64,000 bases of DNA. It comes from Bacillota bacterium. Lineage in GTDB: Bacteria > Bacillota > Clostridia > Saccharofermentanales > Saccharofermentanaceae. Position numbers and translations under genes: made by a program. Location: positions 57,556 to 121,555 of the forward strand of contig JAEWUD010000025.1 in NCBI GenBank assembly GCA_023397475.1. Reading direction: 5' to 3'. Below, in pieces: positions 35,690 to 44,774 of this stretch (the stretch's first letter is position 1; each line of letters starts with the position of its first letter). Below the pieces are notes generated by a model. It ran no database searches, was not told the origin of the DNA, and saw only the letters and a program-made list of their open reading frames with translations.

Positions 35690-37819
35690 ATGAAGAAAAA
35701 TTTCTCGAAATGCGCTACTCAAACACTTCTGGCGATCGTGATTCTTCTCGCAAGTTCTCTCTTTCCTTCTGCATTTCTTCATGATTCTGTGCATGCAGCA
35801 ACCACAGAAGGGTTATCTGTGTCTGTGTACGAGAACTTGTGGTCTGGCAATACGGGAATGACTGTTAACATATCTGTTAAGAACACATCAAATGCTGAAA
35901 TTACATCTTGGACCGCGGATGCTGTTCTCTCGAAGGCTGGTTCAAAAGTAATATCATGGGGGAGCGCCTCCTGTTCGATAAGCGGAACTGCTTTAAGCCT
36001 TACCGGGACTGGCAGTATCGCGGCAGGATCTACTGTTTATATCGGAGTGAATGTCGCGTTCCCTGCAGCGACGCCGACGCCGACGCCTACCCCGAGACCG
36101 ACAGCAACTCCTACGCCGAGGCCTCCGACTCCTACGCCGACGCCGAGACCGACGGCGACACCGACACCACGTCCGACGGCAACGCCCACACCGAGGCCGC
36201 CCACACCCACGCCGAGGCCGCCTACGCCTACCCTCAGACCGCCCACACCTGCACCGACAGCAACGCCTGCACCGACAGCAACGCCCGCGCCGACAGCTAC
36301 ACCTGTGCCGACAGCTACACCTGTGCCGCCTCCGGAGACAACACAAACGCAACCGCCAATGACAGATCCGGCGACGCCGGCAACAGAAACCACTGCACCA
36401 CCGACGGAAACGAAAGCAACGGATCATATTCAAACATCCGGCACCTCTAGAGCCACTCAACCGGATGAGACAGATGAGACCACGGCTGCGGAATCGACGA
36501 CTATTTCTGATGAAGAAGCAGCGATCATCGCCGCAGGACTTGCCGATCCATCCACAAATACGTCGACAACGATAGATTCAGGTTCGACAGGGATAAATGA
36601 TCCATCTACGTCCGAAGGCGCGGGGGATCCAACACCCACTCCAACTCCTACGCCGCCAGGTTCAATACTCGGTGCAACCGTAAAATCAAGCGGGAATAGG
36701 GGGGCTGATTGGAATTGGTTATGGCTTCTCTTACTTATTCTGACCTTTGGCATGGGTTATATGGTTTTTCGTAGAAAGAGCGGTCAGAAAACGCCTGTAT
36801 TTGACATGATTTACGATCAGTCCACCAACTTTTTCGGAAAATTGTGGAAGAATCAGGTGCGACATTCCGTAACCGCAGTTGCCGGAACGATACGATCTCG
36901 CTCCGTTGCACCCGTAGGTCCAACGACAGTAGGTGCCACGTCTTCTGCGAGTGTGCAGGGCATGGGAACGTATGACACGTACAGCGCCGCACGCAACATG
37001 CGCCCGCCGAAACGCGAACCTGTAGCGGCACCGGCAGTCTCCGCACATGTGCCTTCGATCAACAGACCAGTCGCACCTGTGCCTTCAATCAATAACCCGG
37101 CGGTTCGTGTAGCTCCCGCGACGGCAGCCGCGATAAAAGCAAGTAGTGAAACGACCGATAATTACAGCGCTGCTCGCAATATGCGTCCTCCGAAGCGCGA
37201 ACCTGTGGCTGCACCTTCATCGCCCGTGGCGAATGAGAATTCCCATGTGCCGCCGATCGCTGTCGCGACATCAGCCTATATAACGAGAGAAACGACATCA
37301 AAGCCTGAGATGGATATGAAGGAACGGATCATTCCGGTTTTCAAGCCGTTGCATGATGGCGATCCGATTCCGGCAATGGAAGTAGAACCCTCGATCCCCC
37401 CGATTGCTGCGGTGGCAAAGACCGAATTATCTGCCGCGGAGTCGAAACGCGCGGTGCCCCCGTACGCAACAATATCAAATGTGAAAAAGGATATCGCTGT
37501 GTTTAAACCGCTAACGGATAATTCGACGACAGTTGCTTTGAGTGCTACACAGACACCGGTATCAGCCGCTCCGCAAAATTCGGACAAATATGCCGCGGCG
37601 CGAAACATGCGGCCGCCAAAGCGCGAACCGGTTAGTAGTCCTGCTCCCTCTGAAATACCCGCACCCGTGACAAGGGACAAGGTGGCCGCGCCTACTGCCC
37701 AGCCAACCGTTTCGAGCACGGTTAATGGATCAACAGATAAGTATGCCGCTGCGCGAAACATGCGGCCGCCGAAGAAGATTGATTATTCAAAACAAGAAGA
37801 TCAGAAGACGGGAACTTGA
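35690..37819 (+). CDS. Surface protein: CBM2-like domain, Pro-Thr stalk, membrane helix, repeated cytoplasmic tail
   Basis: 709 residues. Signal peptide 1-36 (cleaved near VHA-A); a beta domain at 42-125 with CBM2-like spacing (VNISVKNTSNAEITSW; SGNTGMT); a Pro-Thr stalk at 128-325; one membrane helix at 341-360 followed by RRK, so what follows is inside the cell. The 345-residue tail carries Y-[SA]-AARNMRPPK four times, beginning at 431, 492, 634 and 685, and VFKPL twice (549, 604). CBM2 domains usually bind cellulose or chitin. No catalytic domain is present. I do not recognise the tail. It may couple substrate contact to an internal partner; this is inference. Confidence 0.7.
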   Translation: MKKNFSKCATQTLLAIVILLASSLFPSAFLHDSVHAATTEGLSVSVYENLWSGNTGMTVNISVKNTSNAEITSWTADAVLSKAGSKVISWGSASCSISGTALSLTGTGSIAAGSTVYIGVNVAFPAATPTPTPTPRPTATPTPRPPTPTPTPRPTATPTPRPTATPTPRPPTPTPRPPTPTLRPPTPAPTATPAPTATPAPTATPVPTATPVPPPETTQTQPPMTDPATPATETTAPPTETKATDHIQTSGTSRATQPDETDETTAAESTTISDEEAAIIAAGLADPSTNTSTTIDSGSTGINDPSTSEGAGDPTPTPTPTPPGSILGATVKSSGNRGADWNWLWLLLLILTFGMGYMVFRRKSGQKTPVFDMIYDQSTNFFGKLWKNQVRHSVTAVAGTIRSRSVAPVGPTTVGATSSASVQGMGTYDTYSAARNMRPPKREPVAAPAVSAHVPSINRPVAPVPSINNPAVRVAPATAAAIKASSETTDNYSAARNMRPPKREPVAAPSSPVANENSHVPPIAVATSAYITRETTSKPEMDMKERIIPVFKPLHDGDPIPAMEVEPSIPPIAAVAKTELSAAESKRAVPPYATISNVKKDIAVFKPLTDNSTTVALSATQTPVSAAPQNSDKYAAARNMRPPKREPVSSPAPSEIPAPVTRDKVAAPTAQPTVSSTVNGSTDKYAAARNMRPPKKIDYSKQEDQKTGT
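36070..36345 (+). repeat. Degenerate tandem repeat coding the Pro-Thr stalk
   Basis: About 275 bp built of variants of ACGCCGACGCC / ACACCGAGGCCG, coding TPTPRP, RPTATPTP and PAPTATPAP units. Such DNA changes length by slippage; every frame stays open on both strands, which creates long spurious antisense frames. Confidence 0.85.
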
Positions 37820-37828
37820 GAAGACCAT

Positions 37829-37886
37829 AAAAAGGGGCTGTTGATTCTTGAACTTTTACGTTCAGATTGCAACAGTCCCTTTTTCT
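37829..37886. terminator. Bidirectional terminator (dispersed hairpin family)
   Basis: AAAAAGGGGCTGTTG ... GCAACAGTCCCTTTTT: ten-base-pair stem with T-runs on both strands, between two convergent genes. Confidence 0.88.
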
Positions 37887-37907
37887 TTTGCGTGCGATAT
37901 AAAGGAT

Positions 37908-38900
37908 TTACGAAGGTGAATAGGGAAGATCGACATCATAGAGCGGAACGATGGAGAATGTACGGCCGGAAAGTGCGTTATGAAGATTTTCTCGCGGTAT
38001 CTTTCCAAACAGGAGTGTCGTCGCAAAGAGCTGCTGGTAACGAAGCTTCGCACCGGAACGTGTGCGGAAATGATGATTATAAACGTTGCGGCCGTAATTG
38101 CCGTCGCCAAGAATCGGATGACCCAGATGGGCGAATTGTGCGCGGATCTGATGTGTTCGACCGGTCACGATTTCTACTTCGATCTCCGAGACATCTTCCG
38201 CATCCGGGCCGACTCCTTTGAGCGTATGAAGCACGCGATAACGGGTTATAATCGGGAGATCATTCTCTCCCGCTTCGTCATGGATGAAGACGTTGCCGCG
38301 AGTCGGCTTCTCAAGAAAAGCGCGAATTTCCTTCATGATGGTATCATCCTGACAAACACAAGGTTCGCCCTCCGTCGGAACACCGCGTACAAGACAACGA
38401 TAACGTTTGGTGATCAGATCTTTCTTGAAGAGGGCGATCGCATGTTCGAGATTCTCTTTGCCCTTGGCAAGCAAGACGAGACCTCCGGTATTCATATCAA
38501 TCCGGTGACAAAGATCAATGTCCCGATCCTTCTGGCGTGTGCGGACAATATCGATCAGAGCAGGTCCTTGCGTCCCTTTACCTGTGTGAACTGCAAGCCC
38601 CTGTCGCTTATTCACGAGAAGGATTCGATCCGTCTCCATAACGATCTTGTAATCCGACATCTCTGCCGTTCCGCCGACTGCTTTGGGCTTGACTTCAAAT
38701 GCTTCGTCCGGAAGCCAGAGCTCAACAAGATCCCCTGTAAAAACAGGTGCGTCTTCAGAGATTCTCTTTCCGTTTATCCGGATGTCCTTCTTTTTCAGGG
38801 CCTTGTGAAGATCGGCAGGAGAGAGAGTCGGATAATTTGTCAGAGCAACACGCACGATATGCTTGCCGCTTTTGTCCGATGTGACGGTAAAAGTCTTCAT
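37908..38900 (-). CDS. RluA-family pseudouridine synthase
   Basis: 330 residues. An S4-type N-terminal segment (LHKALKKKDIRINGKRI) precedes the catalytic domain, whose active-site loop reads HRIDMNTGGLVLLAKG, with the catalytic Asp; the usual Arg two residues later in HRLDxxTSG is replaced. ALIDIVR and RTHQIRAQFAHLGHPILGD complete the RluA pattern. It isomerises uridine in rRNA or tRNA; which site is unknown. Start at ATG 38900 with AAGGAATG; the in-frame ATG 38942 has no ribosome site. Confidence 0.93.
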   Translation of the reverse strand: MKTFTVTSDKSGKHIVRVALTNYPTLSPADLHKALKKKDIRINGKRISEDAPVFTGDLVELWLPDEAFEVKPKAVGGTAEMSDYKIVMETDRILLVNKRQGLAVHTGKGTQGPALIDIVRTRQKDRDIDLCHRIDMNTGGLVLLAKGKENLEHAIALFKKDLITKRYRCLVRGVPTEGEPCVCQDDTIMKEIRAFLEKPTRGNVFIHDEAGENDLPIITRYRVLHTLKGVGPDAEDVSEIEVEIVTGRTHQIRAQFAHLGHPILGDGNYGRNVYNHHFRTRSGAKLRYQQLFATTLLFGKIPRENLHNALSGRTFSIVPLYDVDLPYSPS

Positions 38901-39135
38901 GTTACATTCCTTCTGCTCGAAAAAAGCCGAGCGACCGGTCAAAGGGTTGTCTGCAGATATAGTAGCAGAGGCTCTTGCGGCGGTCGATAGATTTACGCAA
39001 AATTGTATGATTTTGCGCGTTGATACACGTCAAGAGCGGTTTTCGTGGTAAAATAAACCCGGTTTTGCATCAAGTCAGACCTCGTATGGCTTGGGTTGTT
39101 GCGAACATCTATTACTATGGGGGCATCGGATTATT

Positions 39136-40230
39136 ATGGCTAAGAAGGTTCTCGTCCTATTTGGAGGCGTTTCTACAGAGCATCTGATATCATGCCGCTC
39201 TGCTTACAATATTATCTCCGGTCTTCGAAAGGCAGGTTTCCATGTCATTCGCACCGGGATAACAAAGGATGGAAGATGGGGAAGATTTGATGGCCCGGAT
39301 GATGACATCATCGGTATGCGATGGGAAGACCATCTGACGTTCAATCCGATCGCGGTCGCTCTGCCTTGTTCGGTTCGTGACTTCGTGATCGCTGCGGCCG
39401 GCGATGTGCCGGATGTGATTTTTCCCGCTGTTCACGGTATCAACTGTGAAGACGGCGCCCTTCAAGGTCTTCTGGAATTGTCCGGATTCCCGTATGTCGG
39501 AGCGGGGGTACTGTCATCCGCGATTCTTATGGATAAGCTTTATGCGAAACGAATTTTCGCAAAAGCAAGAATTCCTCAATGTGCCTATACCTCCGCTTCT
39601 CGTGCGAAGATCGAGAAGGATGCAGGTGCTGTCGCCTCGTCTGTTGAAGCAGAGATTGGTTTGCCTTGTTTTCTGAAACCCTCCAACGGTGGATCTTCGC
39701 TGGGAACGATGAAGGCAACCTCTCCTGAAGAACTCAAGGATGCGCTTCTGGCTGTCTCGAAGTTCGACAGGACGGTGGTAATTGAGAAGTACATTAACGC
39801 ACGTGAGATTGAAGTAGCGGTTATGGGTAACGATAAACCGTTAGCCTCTGTCGCCGGCGAAATATCCACGGACCAGAGCGTGCCCTTCTACGATTATCAG
39901 ACGAAGTATTTCAGCAGCACCGGCGCGAACGTATATCTTCCCGCGCAGATTGATGATGAACTGATGCAGAGGGTTAGAAGAATGGCAGTTAAGGCCTACA
40001 AGGCAGCGGGCGCACGAGGCTTGAGTCGTGTAGATTTCTTTCTGGATCGGGATACCGGAGCCGTTTATTTGAATGAGATTAATACTTTGCCCGGTTTTAC
40101 CACCATAAGTTTATTTCCAAAAGCATGGGAAGCCTCGGGGGTTCCGCTGGATCGCCTAATGCGAAGACTTATAAGGTATGCTTTGGATGAGTTTATTAGC
40201 AAGCAACGTGTGGAGTGTATTGAGGAATGA
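39136..40230 (+). CDS. ddl: D-alanine--D-alanine ligase
   Basis: 364 residues. VLFGGVSTEHLISCRSA, the ATP-grasp lysine region FLKPSNGGSSLGTMKA, and SRVDFFLDRDTGAVYLNEINTLPGFT (shown in parts: VDFFLD, LNEINTLPGFT) are diagnostic. The omega loop YDYQTKYFS keeps the Tyr that favours D-Ala over D-lactate, so this is the normal cell-wall enzyme, not a VanA type. An extended -10 (TGG TAAAAT, 39046-39054) lies upstream. Start ATG 39136 after GGGGG. Overlaps murI by 4 bp. Confidence 0.95.
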   Translation: MAKKVLVLFGGVSTEHLISCRSAYNIISGLRKAGFHVIRTGITKDGRWGRFDGPDDDIIGMRWEDHLTFNPIAVALPCSVRDFVIAAAGDVPDVIFPAVHGINCEDGALQGLLELSGFPYVGAGVLSSAILMDKLYAKRIFAKARIPQCAYTSASRAKIEKDAGAVASSVEAEIGLPCFLKPSNGGSSLGTMKATSPEELKDALLAVSKFDRTVVIEKYINAREIEVAVMGNDKPLASVAGEISTDQSVPFYDYQTKYFSSTGANVYLPAQIDDELMQRVRRMAVKAYKAAGARGLSRVDFFLDRDTGAVYLNEINTLPGFTTISLFPKAWEASGVPLDRLMRRLIRYALDEFISKQRVECIEE

Positions 40231-41108
40231 CCAAGACGGGAATCGCACCGGATAATTTCGATAACCGACCGATCGGAGTCTTTGATTCGGGAATCGGAGG
40301 ACTCACCGTACTACGTGAGATCTGGCAGACCCTCCCGAATGAGAGTACGATCTATTTTGGGGATTGTGGCCGCACACCCTACGGAACGAAGTCTCATGAG
40401 ACCATCGTGACGTATTCGCTGCAGGATATGCGATTTCTTCTCCGACAGAACGTCAAGATGATTGTCATCGCCTGCAGCACCGCAAGTGCGCATGCCTATG
40501 AGGATGTCAGAAGAGAGGCGGGAATTCCGGTCGTCGAAGTCATCACGCCCGGAGCCAACGAAGCGGTTCGCATGACCAGAAACGGCAGAATCGGCGTCGT
40601 GGCGACACGTGCGACGGTATCTTCCGGAGTCTACTTACATGCATTGCAAACGGCGGTCGAGAATGTGAGTTCATCGTTTGACGCCAAGGAAGATGCGAAG
40701 ATTTACATCGAACAGAAGGCTTGTCCTCTTTTTGTCTCCCTGGCGGAAGAGGGCTGGTGGGATAATGAGATTGCGCAGCTTACGGCGGAAGAATACTTGC
40801 GACCTATGCGCGATAATCAGGTCGACACACTCGTACTCGGCTGCACTCATTACCCTCTGCTTGCTCCGACAATCGCACGCGTGATGGGCGAGACCGTTCA
40901 ACTTGTGAATTCGGGAACGAGCGTCGCAAGCAGAATGAAAACGCTGTTGTCGGAACTCAAGCTCGCAGCGAGTCCTGATGCTCCGCTAATGCGGGAATTC
41001 TATACAAGCGATGATCCGGAGCGGTTTGACCTTGTAACCTCACCATTTTTAGGCGGTCAGAATGTCACGGGATCCCGTCATGTTCGCGTGGAGGAGTATG
41101 ATGACTAA
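40227..41108 (+). CDS. murI: Glutamate racemase
   Basis: 293 residues. IGVFDSGIGGLTVLREI, FGDCGRTPYGTKS, the first catalytic Cys in VIACSTASAH and the second in LGCTHYPLLAP are all present. Supplies D-glutamate for peptidoglycan. ATG 40227 overlaps the ddl stop, giving a two-gene cell-wall operon. The C-terminus is about 20 residues longer than the usual 265-270. Confidence 0.96.
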   Translation: MTKTGIAPDNFDNRPIGVFDSGIGGLTVLREIWQTLPNESTIYFGDCGRTPYGTKSHETIVTYSLQDMRFLLRQNVKMIVIACSTASAHAYEDVRREAGIPVVEVITPGANEAVRMTRNGRIGVVATRATVSSGVYLHALQTAVENVSSSFDAKEDAKIYIEQKACPLFVSLAEEGWWDNEIAQLTAEEYLRPMRDNQVDTLVLGCTHYPLLAPTIARVMGETVQLVNSGTSVASRMKTLLSELKLAASPDAPLMREFYTSDDPERFDLVTSPFLGGQNVTGSRHVRVEEYDD

Positions 41109-41583
41109 GCCTTTGTCAGAGAAGAAGAATGTGACAATCCTTCTTTCGACGGGTCTTGATGTCGCATCGTCGAAGCAATCGTTGGAAGGAACTCTTGTTC
41201 ACGAAAAAACAGGATATCAACTCTCCTGGTTCGTACCGCCCGAAGATCGAGAATCGATCGGATCAACGTACCAGATTTTGATCGACGACGCGTCTGAAGA
41301 GATTCGTATGATTCGATCGGATGATTGTCAACTGGAGATTGTTTTTCGGATGGGAGCTTCTACCCTGGGTGTTCTTACATTGCCGCAAGGCCAATTGTCG
41401 ATGGATATTTTCACGCAATCGATCCGGATTCCTGACTTTAGCGTTTTTTTCGCGGAATCGGAGGAGAACGCGCGGTCAACTTCTTCGGGCGAACTTCTTC
41501 TTCAGATGGAATATGAGATACGGTTTTCTGACAATGAGTCGACACAGAATCTCATTTCTTTGCAAATCCGTCTTGCTATCTGA
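41101..41583 (+). CDS. DUF1934 (YwiB-like) beta-barrel protein
   Basis: 160 residues. The YHEKTGYQLSWF-like start, MIRSDDCQLEIVFRMG, a short GQLSMDIFTQSI stretch and the last strands LLLQMEYEIRFS match the DUF1934 lipocalin-like fold (Bacillus YwiB). No known function. ATG 41101 is chosen because GGAGG sits 6-7 bp upstream; ATG 41098 is 3 bp earlier. It overlaps murI, so it is probably in the ddl-murI operon. Confidence 0.85.
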   Translation: MTKPLSEKKNVTILLSTGLDVASSKQSLEGTLVHEKTGYQLSWFVPPEDRESIGSTYQILIDDASEEIRMIRSDDCQLEIVFRMGASTLGVLTLPQGQLSMDIFTQSIRIPDFSVFFAESEENARSTSSGELLLQMEYEIRFSDNESTQNLISLQIRLAI

Positions 41584-41623
41584 AAGAATTCCCGATAAAA
41601 TGGCAAATGTGTAGGATTGTTGC

Positions 41624-41653
41624 TTGACAAAGCACGGATCAATATAGGATAAT
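41624..41653 (+). promoter_or_regulatory. rpmF promoter
   Basis: Perfect TTGACA (41624-41629), 18-bp spacer, GATAAT (41648-41653). The leader to the start is about 75 bp and has no gene. Confidence 0.85.
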
Positions 41654-41734
41654 ATCAGACGCGCCTCCGAACTATGTGTGGCGTCGATGATTGTCGGCGT
41701 TTGTGACCGACAGGTAAGTGATGGAGGTGGAGAC

Positions 41735-41920
41735 ATGGCAAACCCTAAGCGTAAATGGTCAAAGGCAAGAACTTCCCGTCATAGAAGCGCGTGGAAACTC
41801 AGTCTGCCCGGACTCGTTCAGTGCCCACAGTGCCACACGAAGATGCTGCGTCACAAGGTCTGTAAGACCTGCGGTTATCTGGATGGCAAGGAAATTGTCA
41901 AGATCGAAGAAACAGCCTAA
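41735..41920 (+). CDS. rpmF: 50S ribosomal protein L32
   Basis: 61 residues: MANPKRKWSKARTSRHRSAW is the L32 start, and CPQCHTKMLRHKVCKTCGYL contains the zinc-type C-x2-C ... C-x2-C set. ATG 41735 has GGAGG. The DUF177/YceD gene that commonly precedes rpmF is absent here; a strong promoter stands in its place. Confidence 0.97.
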   Translation: MANPKRKWSKARTSRHRSAWKLSLPGLVQCPQCHTKMLRHKVCKTCGYLDGKEIVKIEETA

Positions 41921-41946
41921 TTCGGCTGGATACGACGAATTGCAAG

Positions 41947-41990
41947 AACGGCGGTGCGGACTTCTTACGAGGGGATCGCGCCGTTTTTTT
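41947..41990 (+). terminator. rpmF terminator
   Basis: ACGGCG / CGCCGT stem with extra pairing, followed by seven T (41984-41990), ending 26 bp before the next start. Confidence 0.82.
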
Positions 41991-42015
41991 GTTGTTGGAA
42001 GACAGGGGACACGTA

Positions 42016-43440
42016 TTGGCTGATATAACGGACGCCCGCCGTATTGTTGCGGTGGAGAAGGATAGCATTTCAGAGTCGCTGGGTATTGTTCCCGGTGATA
42101 TTCTGCATGCGATCGATGGACAGGTCGTCCGCGATGTTTTCGATTATCGCACGAGACTTGCATGTGAATATCTGACGGTCACCTTCAAGCTTATGGACGG
42201 CTCGCTTCTGGAAGCACAGATTGAGAAGGACGAAGAGGAAGACCTCGGACTAATTTTTGCTGAGCCGTTGATGGACTCCTGCAAATCCTGTCGGAACAAG
42301 TGCATTTTCTGCTTTATCGATCAGCTTCCCAAGGGTCTTCGTAAAACGCTCTACTTTAAGGATGACGATCTTCGCATGTCATTTCTCACAGGAAATTATG
42401 TGACATTGACCAACCTTTCGGAAGAGGAATTTGAACGAATTCTTTCCTACCGGCTCTCCCCGATGAATGTCTCCGTTCATGCGACTGATCCAGAAGTTCG
42501 TGTTCGCATGATGAAGAATCCCGGTGCCGCGAAGCTTATGGAACGGCTGACTCGTATTACCGAGACCGGTGTGGCGTTGAATGCGCAGATCGTCCTTTGT
42601 CCCGGCATTAATGACGGAGAAGTCCTGGAAAGGACACTTGGGGATCTCGATGCATTAAATGCGCACCTTTTGTCGGTGGCCGTCGTTCCAGTGGGCATCA
42701 CGAAATATCGCGAAGAGAATCATCTCCCTTCATTGGTACCCTTTAACAGAGAAACCGCAACGGACGTCCTTCGCATCGTAAGGAAATGGCAGCGGTATTT
42801 TCTTGAGACACGCGGGTCGCGTATATTTTTCGCGGCGGATGAGTTCTATCTTCGTGCCGGGGTGAGAATTCCGCCTGCCGACGAATATGAAGGCTTTCCG
42901 CAACTTGAGAACGGCGTGGGCATGCTTTCTGACTTTCTGCGGGAGATGCGACGTGGAATTCGGAAACGTCGCGCTCGCAAGGTGACAAACAGCACAAACA
43001 ATCCTATGGTGAACCGGAAGATTTTCGTGCTATCCGGAGTAGATGCGCATCCGACGCTGAAAGAGTTTGCAGAGCGGGTTTCACTGCTCTATAATGTCAA
43101 TTTGGAAGTGTTTCCGGTGATGAACCGTTTCTTTGGTGAGACGATTACCGTTACAGGCCTTGTAACCGGCGGCGATATCGTGCGCACGATGCACGAACTC
43201 TCTGATTCCGGCAAGAAGCCAGATGTTTTGATTTTACCCGATTGTATGCTGAAAGCTGACGAGGATATTTTCCTCGATGACATGACGCTCGACGCCTTGC
43301 AAACTTCGCTCGGTGTTCCGATTCGCGTTTGCCATGCGACCGGCGAGGGTCTGCTGGAAGCGCTTGATCAGGAGACGCGAAGATTTATAACGAGAGAAAA
43401 GACCGGCAAGGCTGCCGGCGCTAAAGGAGGAAACGGATGA
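42016..43440 (+). CDS. DUF512 protein: PDZ-like domain plus radical SAM
   Basis: 474 residues. An N-terminal PDZ-like segment (SISESLGIVPGDILHAIDGQ) is followed by C-x3-C-x2-C in CRNKCIFCFIDQLPKGL, then KDDDLRMSFLTGNYVTLTNL (DLRMSFL, GNYVTLTNL) and the DUF512 part; this matches the TIGR03279-type family found in cyanobacteria and clostridia. The reaction is unknown. Start is TTG 42016 with AGGGGA at about 8 bp; earlier in-frame TTGs lie inside the rpmF terminator. It overlaps der by 4 bp. Confidence 0.9.
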   Translation: MADITDARRIVAVEKDSISESLGIVPGDILHAIDGQVVRDVFDYRTRLACEYLTVTFKLMDGSLLEAQIEKDEEEDLGLIFAEPLMDSCKSCRNKCIFCFIDQLPKGLRKTLYFKDDDLRMSFLTGNYVTLTNLSEEEFERILSYRLSPMNVSVHATDPEVRVRMMKNPGAAKLMERLTRITETGVALNAQIVLCPGINDGEVLERTLGDLDALNAHLLSVAVVPVGITKYREENHLPSLVPFNRETATDVLRIVRKWQRYFLETRGSRIFFAADEFYLRAGVRIPPADEYEGFPQLENGVGMLSDFLREMRRGIRKRRARKVTNSTNNPMVNRKIFVLSGVDAHPTLKEFAERVSLLYNVNLEVFPVMNRFFGETITVTGLVTGGDIVRTMHELSDSGKKPDVLILPDCMLKADEDIFLDDMTLDALQTSLGVPIRVCHATGEGLLEALDQETRRFITREKTGKAAGAKGGNG

Positions 43441-44759
43441 GCAAACCCGTTGTGGCGATTATCGGACGGCCGAATGTCGGCAAATCGTCATTTTTTAATG
43501 CGCTGGTCGGCGAGCGGATTTCGATCGTCGACGATATGCCCGGCGTGACGAGAGACCGCATCTATTCGGAAGCCTCATGGCGCGATCGGCCGTTTCTTCT
43601 GATTGATACCGGCGGAATCGAACCGGAAGCGGATGACGAGATTCTGAAGAGCATGCGTGCTCAGGCACAGGTCGCTGTCGACACGGCGGATGTTATCCTT
43701 TTTATGGTTGATTTGAAGTCGGGACTTACCGCAGCGGATCACGACATCGCTGTCATGCTCCGCAAATCGAAGCGTCCGGTTATTGTTTGTGTGAATAAAG
43801 TGGATCATATCGGCGCCCCTCCGGCGGAGCTCTATGAGTTTTATAATCTGGGGCTCGGAGAAGTTTACCCGATCTCCGCATCGCACCGTCTGGGAATCGG
43901 AGAACTGCTTGAGGCTATTTACCAACATTTTCCCGAGGTCTCGGAGAATCCGGATGATGAAGAGACGATTCGCGTCGCCTTGATCGGCAAGCCGAACGCA
44001 GGCAAATCTTCTCTGTCAAATCGCATGACCGGCCATGAACGATCGATCGTATCAAATATTCCGGGTACGACCAGAGATGCGATCGACACGGTGGTAAACA
44101 ATCGCCATGGATCCTTTACCGTCATTGATACAGCGGGACTTCGCAAGAAGAGCCGTATTGAAGATGCGGTCGAGAAATACAGTATGATCCGATCCCTGGC
44201 GGCGATCGAGAGAGCGAACGTCTGCGTTATCCTGATTGACGCCACGGAGGGTGTGACAGAGCAGGACACCAAGGTGGCGGGCTTTGCTCACAACGCCGGT
44301 AAGGCATCGATTATCGCCGTGAATAAATGGGACCTTGCCGAGAAGGAGACCGGTACCCTTGAGAAGACCGAGAAGATCGTCCGCGAGAGATTCTCGTTCA
44401 TGTCCTATGCCCCGATTGTATTTATTTCCGCGAAAACCGGTCAACGTGTCGATAAATTTTTCGCGATGATCAAGGATGTACATGATCAGGCAGGCAAACG
44501 CCTCACAACCGGAACCTTGAACGATGTTCTCGGTGAGGCGACAGCGATGGTACCTACGCCGCAGGATAAGGGAAAGCGGCTGAAGATCTATTACGGGACG
44601 CAGGTCGCTACTTTCCCTCCGCAGTTCGTGCTTTTCGTCAACGACAAGAATCTCATGCACTTTTCTTATGAGAGATATTTGGAGAACCAGTTCCGAAAGA
44701 ACTTCGGATTTGAGGGTACGCCCTTGCGCTTCTACTTGCGCGAGAGAGACAAAGAATAA
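43437..44759 (+). CDS. der: Double GTPase Der (EngA)
   Basis: 440 residues with tandem GTPase domains: GRPNVGKSSFFN with DTGGIE and NKVD in the first, GKPNAGKSSLSN with DTAGLRKK and NKWDL in the second, then a KH-like domain. Acts in large-subunit ribosome assembly. ATG 43437 with AAAGGAGGA overlaps the DUF512 stop. Confidence 0.98.
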   Translation: MSKPVVAIIGRPNVGKSSFFNALVGERISIVDDMPGVTRDRIYSEASWRDRPFLLIDTGGIEPEADDEILKSMRAQAQVAVDTADVILFMVDLKSGLTAADHDIAVMLRKSKRPVIVCVNKVDHIGAPPAELYEFYNLGLGEVYPISASHRLGIGELLEAIYQHFPEVSENPDDEETIRVALIGKPNAGKSSLSNRMTGHERSIVSNIPGTTRDAIDTVVNNRHGSFTVIDTAGLRKKSRIEDAVEKYSMIRSLAAIERANVCVILIDATEGVTEQDTKVAGFAHNAGKASIIAVNKWDLAEKETGTLEKTEKIVRERFSFMSYAPIVFISAKTGQRVDKFFAMIKDVHDQAGKRLTTGTLNDVLGEATAMVPTPQDKGKRLKIYYGTQVATFPPQFVLFVNDKNLMHFSYERYLENQFRKNFGFEGTPLRFYLRERDKE

Positions 44760-44774
44760 GGGAGAAATACTTCT

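Noticed and set aside
35993..36460. Long antisense frames (Gly/Val-rich and Arg/Cys-rich) over the Pro-Thr stalk
   Set aside because: Created by the repeated Pro/Thr codons; composition is low-complexity and there is no start signal.
38903..39135. Additional start codons upstream of the pseudouridine synthase and ddl genes
   Set aside because: In-frame ATGs lack ribosome sites and would overlap the divergent promoter region.
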